The notes below the pieces were generated by a model. That model saw only the letters and a list, made by a program, of their open reading frames with translations. It had not been told where the DNA came from and searched no databases. From Parabacteroides sp. PF5-6 (lineage in GTDB: Bacteria; Bacteroidota; Bacteroidia; Bacteroidales; Tannerellaceae): a DNA stretch of 64,000 nucleotides. This document shows positions 25,425-32,948 of the stretch, piece by piece (the first letter of the stretch is position 1; the number at the start of each line of letters is the position of its first letter). The stretch covers positions 248,001 through 312,000 of the forward strand of contig NZ_JAQFIN010000003.1 in the NCBI RefSeq assembly GCF_029504695.1. The letters run 5' to 3'. A program made the position numbers and the translations under genes.

Positions 25425-25863
25425 AACTTTCACTTTTATCGTTTCAGACAAAACAACATGCAAATATAGGATATTCCAATGAGAATAAGCCTTTCGATCC
25501 TATTAATTGCATATCTATTTGTAGAATCCGCAAGGTCCGGGTGGCTCCATTTCACTCTCCCGTGCGTCTTCAACAAAGAGGAATTTGCCATCCGAAAGAA
25601 AGACAGCTTATGATTATTAGGATTTTCAAAAAATAACCCATATCTTTGCGAACAAGATTGCTATTTAACTGTTTAGAAAGAAAAAGGACATCTTCTGTTT
25701 GATACAGATGCAATAATTTAGCCGAGTAAGGATTTGGGGATATTTCCTTACGGAGTATATGTTAAACCGTAAACAAAAAGAACGCTTGAAGTAGTGAGAT
25801 TGACACCAGGCATGCCCGGGTTGTATCGCATCGCATCAGGCGAGTAATTAAAAGAAACGTTTT
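25425..25863. other. Long structured leader region before the LUD gene
   Basis: After the divergent promoter at 25461, a plus-strand TATCTTTG at 25641-25648 could start a transcript with about 200 nt before the LUD ATG. That stretch has inverted repeats: CATCT/AGATG near 25689-25711, GTAAGGA with TCCTTAC (about 25728-25753), and GGCATGCC near 25811. It has no open frame with coding character. It may be a structured 5' leader or a separate small RNA. Confidence 0.45.
25461..25468 (-). promoter_or_regulatory. Probable promoter -7 box of the thioredoxin-like lipoprotein gene
   Basis: The minus strand reads TATATTTG, 37 bp before the chosen start codon; this decides between two in-frame ATGs. 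Confidence 0.5.
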
Positions 25864-26445
25864 ATGACAACTACCAGAGACCTAATGTGTGAAGCCGCAA
25901 GCTTTTATCCGGCGCCCCACAGCGCTTTGCGTTTCGATGCACCAGCATCCGGAACCAGACAATCTTCCATGTTAGAAACTTTCAAATGCAACCTGAACAA
26001 AGCGGGAATCCATTGGTATGAACTGAATTCTACCGAAGAGGTGAAGCCCCTTATCCACCAGATCCATCCGCAAGCCGATACGATCTGCTCAGCTGTTCCG
26101 GAGATCAAAGGAAATAAGGAGCTGAACCATGTGATCAATCCGTATGATCTGGGGAAAATGGATGTAACTATTATCCGTGCCGAATTCGGAGTGTCCCAGA
26201 CCGGAATGGTTTGGATCGCCGAGAGCAGCATTCCCATCCGCACGTTAAAGCATATCACGCAGCATTTGGTTATCCTGATCCATCCGGACAGTATGGTAAA
26301 GAATATGTCCGAGGCTTACGAGGAGGTGTATTATAATGAAAGCAATTATGGTAGCTTCCTGCTCGGATATTCGGATATTTGCTCCTCTTCCCCGAAAGAC
26401 AAAGGCACGTCGCAGCCTTTATCGATCAGTGTTTGCTTTGTTTAA
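25864..26445 (+). CDS. LUD-domain (LutC/YkgG-like) protein with divergent C-terminus
   Basis: A 193-residue protein whose middle matches LUD domains linked to lactate utilisation: VINPYDLGKMDVTIIRAEFGVSQTGMVWIAES is the family core, with HLVILIHPDSMVKNMSEAYE after it. Canonical members end with a GPS-x-TADIE...GAHG block; here the protein instead ends FLLGYSDICSSSPKDKGTSQPLSISVCFV. Partner LutA/LutB genes are absent. Either a divergent variant or a gene damaged near its 3' end by a frameshift; a period-9 array follows directly. Confidence 0.7.
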   Translation: MTTTRDLMCEAASFYPAPHSALRFDAPASGTRQSSMLETFKCNLNKAGIHWYELNSTEEVKPLIHQIHPQADTICSAVPEIKGNKELNHVINPYDLGKMDVTIIRAEFGVSQTGMVWIAESSIPIRTLKHITQHLVILIHPDSMVKNMSEAYEEVYYNESNYGSFLLGYSDICSSSPKDKGTSQPLSISVCFV

Positions 26446-26461
26446 GGAATAAGGAGTTGAA

Positions 26462-26578
26462 GGCCTTTGGGGCTTTCAGGTCATTAAGTCTTTTAGGTCT
26501 TTCAGGTCATTTAGGTCATTTAGGTCATTTAGGACTTAAAAGACTTAAAAGACCTAAAAGACCTAAAAGACTTAAAAG
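26462..26578. repeat. Period-9 inverted array (TCATTTAGG / ACCTAAAAG)
   Basis: Thirteen 9-mers run without phase break: GTCATTAAG, TCTTTTAGG, TCTTTCAGG, three TCATTTAGG, then ACTTAAAAG twice, ACCTAAAAG twice, ACTTAAAAG. Left and right halves are complementary, giving one long AT-rich hairpin. It sits between the convergent LUD and aguB genes. Same architecture as 2551-2684 with different sequence. Confidence 0.9.
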
Positions 26579-26581
26579 CCC

Positions 26582-27457
26582 TTATTCCAAATAGCGAGCC
26601 GTCAGCCCTTCAAAAGCATCGATCCTTCGATCGCGGAAGAAGGGCCACCAGCGACGGACTTGCTCACTGCGGCTTTTATCGATATCGATCACCTGCAGCT
26701 CTTCGGCATCCGGGCTTAATATCGTGAGCAGTTCCCCTTGCGGACCGGCCACGAAGCTCTTTCCCCAGAACCGAATGCCTTGCGTTTGCCCGGAAGGATC
26801 GGGCTCATGCCCTACCCGATTGACCGTCACCACCGGCAAGCCATTGGCAACAGCATGACCGCGTTGCACGGTCATCCAGGCATTCCATTGCCTTTCCTTT
26901 TCTTCTTCCGTATCACTGTTTTCCCAGCCGATAGCCGTCGGGTAGATCAATAGTTCGGCACCACGCATCGCCATCAGGCGGGCGGCTTCCGGATACCATT
27001 GGTCCCAACAGACCAATACGCCCAGGCGACCGACGGAGGTATCGATCGGTTCAAAACCCAGGTCGCCGGGTGTGAAATAAAACTTCTCATAATATGCCGG
27101 ATCATCGGGGATATGCATCTTGCGATACCGCCCGGCAATCGTGCCGTCTTTCTCGATCACCACCGCCGTATTGTGATATAATCCGGGGGCTCTCTTTTCA
27201 AAGAGAGAAAGAACCAATACGATGCCCAACGCTTTGCCCAAGGCGCCAAACTGTTCGGTCGAAGGCCCGGGAATCGGCTCTGCCTGATCAAAATATTGCG
27301 TATCTTCCGTCTGACAGAAATAAAGTCCGTTATGCAGCTCCTGCAATACGACCAACTCCGCGCCTTGCGCGGCACACGTCCGGATCGATTGTTCCAGCTT
27401 CGCGATATTCGTCGCGTGATCTCCCGTATTTGCCTGTTGAATAATGCCAACCTTCAT
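26582..27457 (-). CDS. aguB: N-carbamoylputrescine amidase
   Basis: A 291-residue nitrilase-superfamily enzyme hydrolysing N-carbamoylputrescine to putrescine, CO2 and ammonia. The catalytic triad is visible: Glu40 (VVLQELHNGLYF), Lys113 (RYRKMHIPDDP) and Cys150 (LVCWDQWYPEAARL). The sequence FFTPGDLG-like block and YYEKFYFTPGD are typical of AguB. It lies just downstream of the agmatine deiminase gene, completing the arginine-decarboxylase route to putrescine. The gap between them is filled with 7-bp repeats. Confidence 0.94.
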   Translation of the reverse strand: MKVGIIQQANTGDHATNIAKLEQSIRTCAAQGAELVVLQELHNGLYFCQTEDTQYFDQAEPIPGPSTEQFGALGKALGIVLVLSLFEKRAPGLYHNTAVVIEKDGTIAGRYRKMHIPDDPAYYEKFYFTPGDLGFEPIDTSVGRLGVLVCWDQWYPEAARLMAMRGAELLIYPTAIGWENSDTEEEKERQWNAWMTVQRGHAVANGLPVVTVNRVGHEPDPSGQTQGIRFWGKSFVAGPQGELLTILSPDAEELQVIDIDKSRSEQVRRWWPFFRDRRIDAFEGLTARYLE

Positions 27458-27540
27458 CGTTAATTAATAATTGATAGTTGATAATTGATAATTTTTTTAC
27501 GCTTCGCTCCAATTCCTAATTCGTAATTCGTAATTTTTAA
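27458..27540. repeat. Period-7 runs (TTGATAA and TAATTCG) between aguB and aguA
   Basis: Left part reads repeated AATTGATA/GTTGATA words; right part repeats TAATTCG. No gene; like 15973-16022 and 42410-42485. Confidence 0.65.
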
Positions 27541-28569
27541 TTAAAGCGTCCCTTCCGGATACTGCATCGTCACGCAATGCAACGATCCGTGCTGTTTGAT
27601 CAGCGCCAGGCAGTTGATGCCGACAATCTCCCGGTCGGGGAAAGCCGTCTGCAAGGCGGTTCGCGCCACCTCGTCTTTCGGTGAATCGTAGAAAGGTACG
27701 AGAACGGCTCCGTTGAGGATCAAAAAATTGGCGTAGGTCGCCGGCAGTCGTTCTCCCTCCCACTCGACGGCGTCGGCCATCGGCAGGGCAATCAGCCGGT
27801 AAGGCTCACCATTGCGGCGGACAAAGGCTTGCAGTTCTTTTTCCATCTCGCACAGCTCTTCATAATGCTCATCTTCCGGATCCGTGCATTGTACGTAGGC
27901 AATCGTATCCTCGCTGCAAAAGCGTGCCAGCGTATCCACATGGCTGTCCGTATCATCGCCCGCCAGGTAACCGTGGCTAAGCCATAAGATCCGGTCTGTG
28001 CCGAACATCTCGTTCAGATAAAGCTCCAACTGTTCCTTCGGAATATATTCGTTGCGGTTGAACGACAAGAGGCATTCCTCGGTAGTCAACAACGTACCCG
28101 CGCCATCCGACTCAATACTCCCACCTTCCAAAACAAAAGGCCGCATATCCTGATAAGCAACCTCTTCGGCAAACACCTCCGCCATGAAAAGCATCCGGGT
28201 AATCAGATTATCCCGGTCGGCCGGAAACTTCATGCCCCAACCATTGAATACAAAGTCATAAACGACCGGCGCACCATCCACCTGCACCGTAATACCGCCA
28301 TGATCGCGCGCCCAGGTGTCATTCGGGTCATAGGGAATAAAAACCAACCGGCTTTCATCCACCTCACCCAGTTGCTTGCGGATCGCCTCTTCGTCGCGCC
28401 CGACAATCAACAACTTCTCACGCTTCAGGATCTCCCGGGCAATCGCCACGAAACAAGGGATTACTTCATCCAATAGGGGCGCCCAGTCGGTTTCCTCGTG
28501 CGGCCAGGTCAACTGAACGCCACTTTGCGGATACCATTCCGCCGGTAAAAGGATTGTTTGCTCTTCCAT
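27541..28569 (-). CDS. aguA: Agmatine deiminase
   Basis: A 342-residue guanidino-modifying enzyme converting agmatine to N-carbamoylputrescine. Motifs: PAEWYPQSGVQLTWPH at the start, NDTWARDHGG (substrate-binding Asp/Arg), FVLEGGSIESDG, LSHGYLAGDDTDSHVDTLARF, and the nucleophile Cys near residue 332 in GSLHCVTMQ. The start at 28569 is chosen because homology begins MEEQTILLPAEW; two in-frame ATGs lie upstream (28590, 28614). Confidence 0.94.
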   Translation of the reverse strand: MEEQTILLPAEWYPQSGVQLTWPHEETDWAPLLDEVIPCFVAIAREILKREKLLIVGRDEEAIRKQLGEVDESRLVFIPYDPNDTWARDHGGITVQVDGAPVVYDFVFNGWGMKFPADRDNLITRMLFMAEVFAEEVAYQDMRPFVLEGGSIESDGAGTLLTTEECLLSFNRNEYIPKEQLELYLNEMFGTDRILWLSHGYLAGDDTDSHVDTLARFCSEDTIAYVQCTDPEDEHYEELCEMEKELQAFVRRNGEPYRLIALPMADAVEWEGERLPATYANFLILNGAVLVPFYDSPKDEVARTALQTAFPDREIVGINCLALIKQHGSLHCVTMQYPEGTL

Positions 28570-28966
28570 ACAGTTTAACTTATCGGGCATAAAAATACGC
28601 ATTTCTCCGCACATTTCCCGGCAAAGCGCCGCGTTCCTTCAGCGGTTTCACTTTTTCCCCAGCGAAACAGCCCCCAAACCACTCCCGGCAAAGTACGGCC
28701 AATCGGAGACTGATCTTTCATCTATAATGCCATCTTTTTCTTCTTGTCCGGGAAATTTTCTCACTTCCCGGCCCGCTTTTCGTTGTTTGACAGCTGTGAA
28801 ACAGTTGTTCGACAGCTGTCAAACAGCCGTTCGACGGCTGTGAAACGGCTGTTTCACAGCTGTCAAACAATGAAAAAGAGCTGTGAAACAACTGTTTCAA
28901 AGCCGTCAAACAAAAGAAGCAAGCCGGCGAATCACGAAATGCCCCCTGGAAGGCAGAAAGTTACGT
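28570..28966. other. Intergenic region with a six-unit palindrome array
   Basis: Between aguA and the sigma-factor gene. It contains the repeat array 28784-28912 and otherwise GC-balanced sequence with no coding character. Frames across the array give repetitive FDSCETAV-type artefacts. Confidence 0.6.
28784..28912. repeat. Array of six 20-bp palindromes, period 22 (family 1)
   Basis: Units start at 28784, 28806, 28828, 28850, 28871 and 28893; spacers are GT, GC, GC, A and AC. The second unit TGTTCGACAGCTGTCAAACA is identical to the second unit at 1429-1448, 27 kb away. The array lies downstream of the sigma-factor gene, as the 1407 array lies downstream of its neighbour. Confidence 0.92.
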
Positions 28967-29479
28967 TTATCTTTCCAGATTAAGTTCCTTAAGATTCTGT
29001 TGCAGTTCCTGCCGGGCAAAATAGATTCGGCTCTTTACGGTTCCCAGAGGCATGGCCAGTTGATCGGCTATCTCATGATATTTATAGCCGCTCAGGTAGA
29101 AAGAGAAAGGAATGCGCAGATCATCTTCCAGTTTCTCGATTGCCTGGTTTATTTCTTGAATGCGGTAGGAGGTCTCCGGAGAATCAAAGCTTGCCTCGCT
29201 TAATACCTCCAGGTTATAGAGATCGGCATATTGATCGACCATCGTTTGCGTACGCACCACCTTATGGTAGTTATTAATAAAGATATTGCGCATGATAGTC
29301 AGCACCCATCCTTTGAAATTCGTGTTATCTATATATTTTTCCTGATTATCGAGCACCTTCAGGGTGGTATCCTGCAACAATTCATGGGCTTCGTCGCTAT
29401 TGGCCGTAAGCTTTAAGGCGAAATTCAGCATATTATCTTGTAAGCCTACTAAATTCTGTTGAAACTGATGTGTATTCAT
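28967..29479 (-). CDS. ECF-type RNA polymerase sigma factor
   Basis: A 170-residue sigma-70 family factor. Region 2 (DNMLNFALKLTANSDEAHELLQDTTLKVLDN) and region 2.4 (FKGWVLTIMRNIFINNYHK) are followed by region 4 (IPFSFYLSGYKYHEIADQLAMPLGTVKSRIYFARQEL). No anti-sigma gene is adjacent, so control is probably transcriptional or by an unlinked partner. The ATG at 29479 is preferred because the -7 box at 29507-29514 lies over the upstream ATG. Confidence 0.92.
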   Translation of the reverse strand: MNTHQFQQNLVGLQDNMLNFALKLTANSDEAHELLQDTTLKVLDNQEKYIDNTNFKGWVLTIMRNIFINNYHKVVRTQTMVDQYADLYNLEVLSEASFDSPETSYRIQEINQAIEKLEDDLRIPFSFYLSGYKYHEIADQLAMPLGTVKSRIYFARQELQQNLKELNLER

Positions 29480-29506
29480 AATGGATATTGCCTTTGATTT
29501 ACATTG

Positions 29507-29514
29507 CAAAGCTA
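29507..29514 (-). promoter_or_regulatory. Probable promoter -7 box of the sigma-factor gene
   Basis: The minus strand reads TAGCTTTG, 28 bp before the chosen ATG. Confidence 0.5.
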
Positions 29515-29579
29515 AGTTTCGTTTCTATTATTGCCAACAGATAAAGTTTATCGGGAAATAGAGTTTATCTATAATTCCT

Positions 29580-29587
29580 TATCTTTG
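29580..29587 (+). promoter_or_regulatory. Probable promoter -7 box of oxyR
   Basis: TATCTTTG lies 27 bp before the oxyR ATG, back to back with the sigma-factor promoter. Confidence 0.55.
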
Positions 29588-29613
29588 TAAGGAAAACACC
29601 AAAGATTTGCACG

Positions 29614-30540
29614 ATGAACATCCAACAACTCGAATATATCCTGGCAGTCGATCAGTACCGCCATTTCGCCAAAGCAGCCGAGCACTGCCATGTCACTCAG
29701 CCCACCCTTAGTATGATGATCCAGAAGCTCGAAGACGAACTGGACACGAAGATCTTCGACCGCAGCATGCAACCGGTAACCCCTACGCCCAGCGGACGGA
29801 AAATCATCGAACAGGCACAGGTGGTATTGCGCGAAACCGGCCGTATCCAGGAGATCGCCAAAGAAGAACGCCATTCGTTGAAAGGAGAATTCCGCCTGGC
29901 GATCCTGCCCACGATCGCGCCTTACCTGTTGCCACGCTTCTTCCAACAACTGCGCAAGAAACATTCCGAACTCGATATTCGTATCCTGGAAATGAAAACA
30001 GCCGAGACCATGCTTGCCCTGCAAAGCGGCGAGATTGATGCGGCAATCATTGCCAATCAACCGGTGGAAGCCGTATTCAAAGGCGAAGTGCTTTTCTACG
30101 AACAGTTCTTTGTCTATATCGCCGAAAACGAATCGATCTTTCCCAAAGAGACGATCAAGACAGCCGATATCAGCGACGAAAACCTCTGGCTGTTGGACGA
30201 AGGACATTGCTTTCGCGACCAACTGATGCGCTTCTGCCAGATGGAAAAGGTCAAAGTGCGCCAGGCGGCTTACCAGTTGGGCAGCCTGGAGACCTTTATG
30301 CGTATGGTGGAAAGCCGCAACGGGATCACATTCATTCCCGAACTGGCCACCTTGCAACTGAGTGGTGAGCAGAAAAAACTGGTACGCCCCTTTGCCATTC
30401 CCCGTCCCTGCCGGGAGATTGTATGGGTTACCCGGAAGGACTTCGTGCGCCATTCCGTCGGCCAGCTGATCACGGAAAGTATCCGGTCTGCCGTGCCGAA
30501 AACAACCCTTTCGTTGCAACCCGGACACAAGGTGGTGTAA
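29614..30540 (+). CDS. oxyR: Hydrogen-peroxide sensor/activator OxyR (LysR family)
   Basis: A 308-residue LysR-type regulator. The N-terminal winged helix has LEYILAVDQYRHFAKAAEHCHVTQPTLSMMIQKLEDEL. The redox switch is present as DEGHCFRDQLMRFCQ with Cys199 and Cys208, at the same numbering and spacing as in E. coli OxyR, where they form the activating disulfide. It should control peroxide and oxygen tolerance genes; none are adjacent here. Monocistronic. Confidence 0.95.
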   Translation: MNIQQLEYILAVDQYRHFAKAAEHCHVTQPTLSMMIQKLEDELDTKIFDRSMQPVTPTPSGRKIIEQAQVVLRETGRIQEIAKEERHSLKGEFRLAILPTIAPYLLPRFFQQLRKKHSELDIRILEMKTAETMLALQSGEIDAAIIANQPVEAVFKGEVLFYEQFFVYIAENESIFPKETIKTADISDENLWLLDEGHCFRDQLMRFCQMEKVKVRQAAYQLGSLETFMRMVESRNGITFIPELATLQLSGEQKKLVRPFAIPRPCREIVWVTRKDFVRHSVGQLITESIRSAVPKTTLSLQPGHKVV

Positions 30541-30557
30541 AAATTTATCACTTTTTG

Positions 30558-30587
30558 TTTGTATATTCAAAAGAAGTGTTACATTTG
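30558..30587 (+). promoter_or_regulatory. Promoter of the Phe/Tyr biosynthesis operon
   Basis: TTTG at 30558-30561 and TACATTTG at 30580-30587 are 18 bp apart, a good -33/-7 pair. The transcript would start near 30594, about 20 nt before the leader-peptide ATG. Confidence 0.7.
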
Positions 30588-30614
30588 CTCCCTCAAACAA
30601 GAGAATTGTCAGAA

Positions 30615-30689
30615 ATGAATCGATTTAGCTTTACATATTTTTATTTTTACTTTTATTATCGCATAATAAAGGCAGGAATATGTATGTAG
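30615..30689 (+). CDS. Phe/Tyr attenuator leader peptide
   Basis: A 24-codon frame with a proper ATG and TAG, starting about 20 nt after the predicted transcription start. Residues 4-15 read FSFTYFYFYFYY: five Phe and five Tyr codons in twelve. This is the pattern of leader peptides that sense charging of tRNA-Phe and tRNA-Tyr. It precedes pheA, an aminotransferase, DAHP synthase/chorismate mutase and tyrA, the genes that make those amino acids. Codons 19-21 overlap the antiterminator arm GGCAGGA, so a ribosome finishing the peptide would cover that arm, while one stalled at the aromatic codons would leave it free. Confidence 0.88.
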   Translation: MNRFSFTYFYFYFYYRIIKAGICM

Positions 30690-30762
30690 AGCATTGATCA
30701 ACAGAAATAGAACAATCAATAAGCATAATAGAAGTCCTGCCGCGTACGGTGGGACTTTTTTT
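30671..30762 (+). promoter_or_regulatory. Transcription attenuator: antiterminator and terminator of the pheA operon
   Basis: The 5' arm GGCAGGA (30671-30677) is the exact complement of TCCTGCC (30735-30741), which is also part of the terminator stem. The terminator is AAGTCCTGCCG (30732-30742), loop CGTA, CGGTGGGACTT (30747-30757), then a T run to 30762: eleven pairs including two G-T. The two structures are mutually exclusive. Translation of the aromatic leader peptide would choose between them. Confidence 0.87.
30732..30762 (+). terminator. Leader terminator hairpin of the pheA attenuator
   Basis: An 11-bp stem with a 4-nt loop and seven T residues, 20 bp before the pheA start codon. It should stop transcription when Phe and Tyr are plentiful. 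Confidence 0.88.
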
Positions 30763-30781
30763 GTGCGCAAAGGCAAACAAG

Positions 30782-31633
30782 ATGATGAAAAAAAAGAAAG
30801 TCGCTATCCAGGGCATTGCCGGTTCGTATCACGATATCGCCAGCCACAATTATTTCGAAGGGGAAGAAATCGAGATCGTAGGATGTAACTCTTTCAAAGA
30901 AGTGATCGCTACGATCCGCAAAGATCCGGCTACGTTAGGACTGATGGCCATCGAGAATACCATTGCCGGCAGTCTGTTGCAAAACCACGAACTGATCCGG
31001 TTGAGCGGTTTGCGTGTGATTGGAGAATACAAACTCCGGATCGCCCATTCGCTGGTTGCCCTGCCCGGCACCACAATCCACGAGATCGAAGAGGTCAACT
31101 CCCACCCGATCGCCCTGATGCAATGTGCCGATTTCCTCGATACGCTGCCTCATGTCAAACTGGTGGAAAAAGAAGACACGGCGATGAGCGCCCGCTGGAT
31201 CGCGCAAAACAAACTGAAAGGACACGCGGCCATCTGCGGCAAAGCGGCCGCAGAGATCTACCAGATGGAAGTTCTTGCCGAAGGCATCGAAACCAACAAA
31301 CGCAACTTCACCCGCTTCCTGGCGTTGGCCGATCGCTGGACTGCCGAAGATCTGTTCCACCAGGAAGAAATCAATAAAGCCTCACTGGTATTTGCCCTGC
31401 CGCATACCGCCGGTAGCCTGTCGAAAGTCCTTTCTATCCTTTCTTTTTACGATATGAACCTATCCAAAATCCAATCTCTGCCGATCGTCGGCCGCGAATG
31501 GGAATATCTTTTCTACATTGACCTCACCTTTACCGATTTCACGCGATACAAACAGGCGCTCGATGCGATCCGCCCATTAACAAAAGACTTTAATATCTTA
31601 GGAGAATATGCAGAAGGTAAACAAAGCGTGTGA
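30782..31633 (+). CDS. pheA: Prephenate dehydratase with ACT domain
   Basis: A 283-residue enzyme turning prephenate into phenylpyruvate. The catalytic domain begins VAIQGIAGSYHDIASHNYF and includes GLMAIENTIAGSLLQNHELI and a TRF-type motif in NFTRFLAL. The ACT domain (HTAGSLSKVLSILSFYDMNLSKIQSLP) should bind Phe for feedback. ATG 30782 is used; an upstream ATG at 30749 lies within the terminator. First structural gene after the attenuator; it overlaps the aminotransferase gene by 26 bp. Confidence 0.94.
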   Translation: MMKKKKVAIQGIAGSYHDIASHNYFEGEEIEIVGCNSFKEVIATIRKDPATLGLMAIENTIAGSLLQNHELIRLSGLRVIGEYKLRIAHSLVALPGTTIHEIEEVNSHPIALMQCADFLDTLPHVKLVEKEDTAMSARWIAQNKLKGHAAICGKAAAEIYQMEVLAEGIETNKRNFTRFLALADRWTAEDLFHQEEINKASLVFALPHTAGSLSKVLSILSFYDMNLSKIQSLPIVGREWEYLFYIDLTFTDFTRYKQALDAIRPLTKDFNILGEYAEGKQSV

Positions 31634-32792
31634 AATAGCACCCGCTACACGCGTAAGCAACGTACAAGAATACTACTTCTCGAAGAAACTGCAGGAAGTA
31701 GCCCGGATGAATGCCGCGGGAAAGAACGTGATCAATCTGGGAGTCGGAAGTCCTGATCTTCCACCGTCGGAACAGACGATAGAGACCTTGTGTCAGCATG
31801 CCCATCACGCCGGTGAGCATGGATATCAACCCTATATCGGCATTCCGGAACTGCGGAAAGGCTTTACCGACTGGTATCATCGCTGGTACGGTGTCGAACT
31901 CAATCCGCAAACGGAGATCCTGCCGCTGATCGGTTCCAAAGAGGGAGTATTGCACGTATCGATGGCGTTTCTGAATCCGGGCGACCGGGTGTTGATTCCC
32001 AATCCGGGCTATCCCACTTATACCTCCGTCAGCAAACTGGTCGGCGCTGAGATCGTTCCCTACAACCTCTGTGAAGAGACGGGATGGATGCCCGACTTTG
32101 AAACACTGGAGGCGATGGATCTCACCGGAGTAAAGATCATGTGGGTGAATTACCCCAATATGCCCACCGGAGCGAACGCGACAATGGAACTCTTTGAGAA
32201 ATTAGTTACCTTTGGCCTCAAACACGGAATCATCATCTGCAATGACAATCCGTACAGTTTCATACTGAACGATCAGCCGTTGAGTATCCTCAGTGTGCCC
32301 GGAGCACGTGAGATCTGCATCGAGATGAACTCGATGAGTAAATCCCACAATATGCCGGGATGGCGCATCGCCATGCTGGCTACCAATGCCCGCTTTATCC
32401 ATTGGATACTCAAAGTGAAGAGCAATGTCGACTCCGGCCAGTTCAAACCGATGCAATATGCGGCGGCAGAAGCATTGAACGCGCCCAAGGAATGGTATGA
32501 AAGTATGAACCGGGTGTACGCCCAAAGGCGGCGGTTGGCAGGTAAGATAATGAAAGCCCTGGGCTGCCGGTATGATGAAGCACAGGTAGGCATGTTCCTT
32601 TGGGGACGGGTGCCCGATCACACAGGAAACGCCGAAGCAGTGGCCGACCGGATCCTATACAATGCGAATGTCTTTATCACACCGGGCTTTATCTTCGGCG
32701 ATCAGGGAGAAAAATATATTCGCATATCCCTTTGCTGCCCGGAGGAGACATTAAAAGAGGCATTACGGAGAGTCGTAATGCTGCAGAATTAA
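31608..32792 (+). CDS. PLP-dependent class I/II aminotransferase (aromatic or aspartate type)
   Basis: A 394-residue fold-type I aminotransferase. Motifs are NLGVGSPDLPPSEQTIETL, the NYPNMPTGA block, DNPYSF and the PLP lysine in SMSKSHNMPGWRI, with an Arg near the end in KYIRISLC. Its place between pheA and the DAHP synthase suggests it transaminates phenylpyruvate and 4-hydroxyphenylpyruvate, or prephenate; other substrates are possible. Overlap with pheA implies translational coupling. Confidence 0.88.
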   Translation: MQKVNKACEIAPATRVSNVQEYYFSKKLQEVARMNAAGKNVINLGVGSPDLPPSEQTIETLCQHAHHAGEHGYQPYIGIPELRKGFTDWYHRWYGVELNPQTEILPLIGSKEGVLHVSMAFLNPGDRVLIPNPGYPTYTSVSKLVGAEIVPYNLCEETGWMPDFETLEAMDLTGVKIMWVNYPNMPTGANATMELFEKLVTFGLKHGIIICNDNPYSFILNDQPLSILSVPGAREICIEMNSMSKSHNMPGWRIAMLATNARFIHWILKVKSNVDSGQFKPMQYAAAEALNAPKEWYESMNRVYAQRRRLAGKIMKALGCRYDEAQVGMFLWGRVPDHTGNAEAVADRILYNANVFITPGFIFGDQGEKYIRISLCCPEETLKEALRRVVMLQN

Positions 32793-32816
32793 AAGAAATT
32801 CAGATAGAAGCAATAT

Positions 32817-32917
32817 ACTATCTCGGCTCCTCTCCTGGCCAGGAGAGGAGGACCAACGCTTGCGTTGGTGGAGAGGTTGTCTCCCCCTCGTCTGACCAGG
32901 CGAGGACACAAGATAGT
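32817..32917. repeat. Multi-hairpin element inside the Phe/Tyr operon
   Basis: An outer pair ACTATCT / AGATAGT encloses three inverted repeats: a 24-bp perfect palindrome centred on CTGGCCAG (32827-32850), CCAACGCTTGCGTTGG (32853-32868), and CCTCG...CGAGG (32886-32905). The left part, ACTATCTCGGCTCCTCTCCT, recurs in related form at 50983-51002. It lies between the aminotransferase and DAHP synthase genes, so it will be in the operon mRNA. Confidence 0.8.
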
Positions 32918-32948
32918 TATCAAGTAAAAAAAGTAACATAGATATATA

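Noticed and set aside
25641-25863. A known riboswitch (TPP, cobalamin, SAM) before the LUD gene
   Set aside because: None of the conserved cores I know could be found; recorded only as a structured leader.
26379-26594. A protein with LGHLGHLG and RPKRPKR repeats
   Set aside because: It is a translation of the 9-bp array, not a gene.
28718-28983. Small proteins with repeated FDSCETAV or FHSCQT words, on both strands
   Set aside because: These frames run along the palindrome array; both strands encode similar words because the DNA is palindromic.
29569-30600. A 343-residue minus-strand frame across oxyR
   Set aside because: The plus strand encodes a full OxyR with both switch cysteines; the antisense frame is composition-driven.
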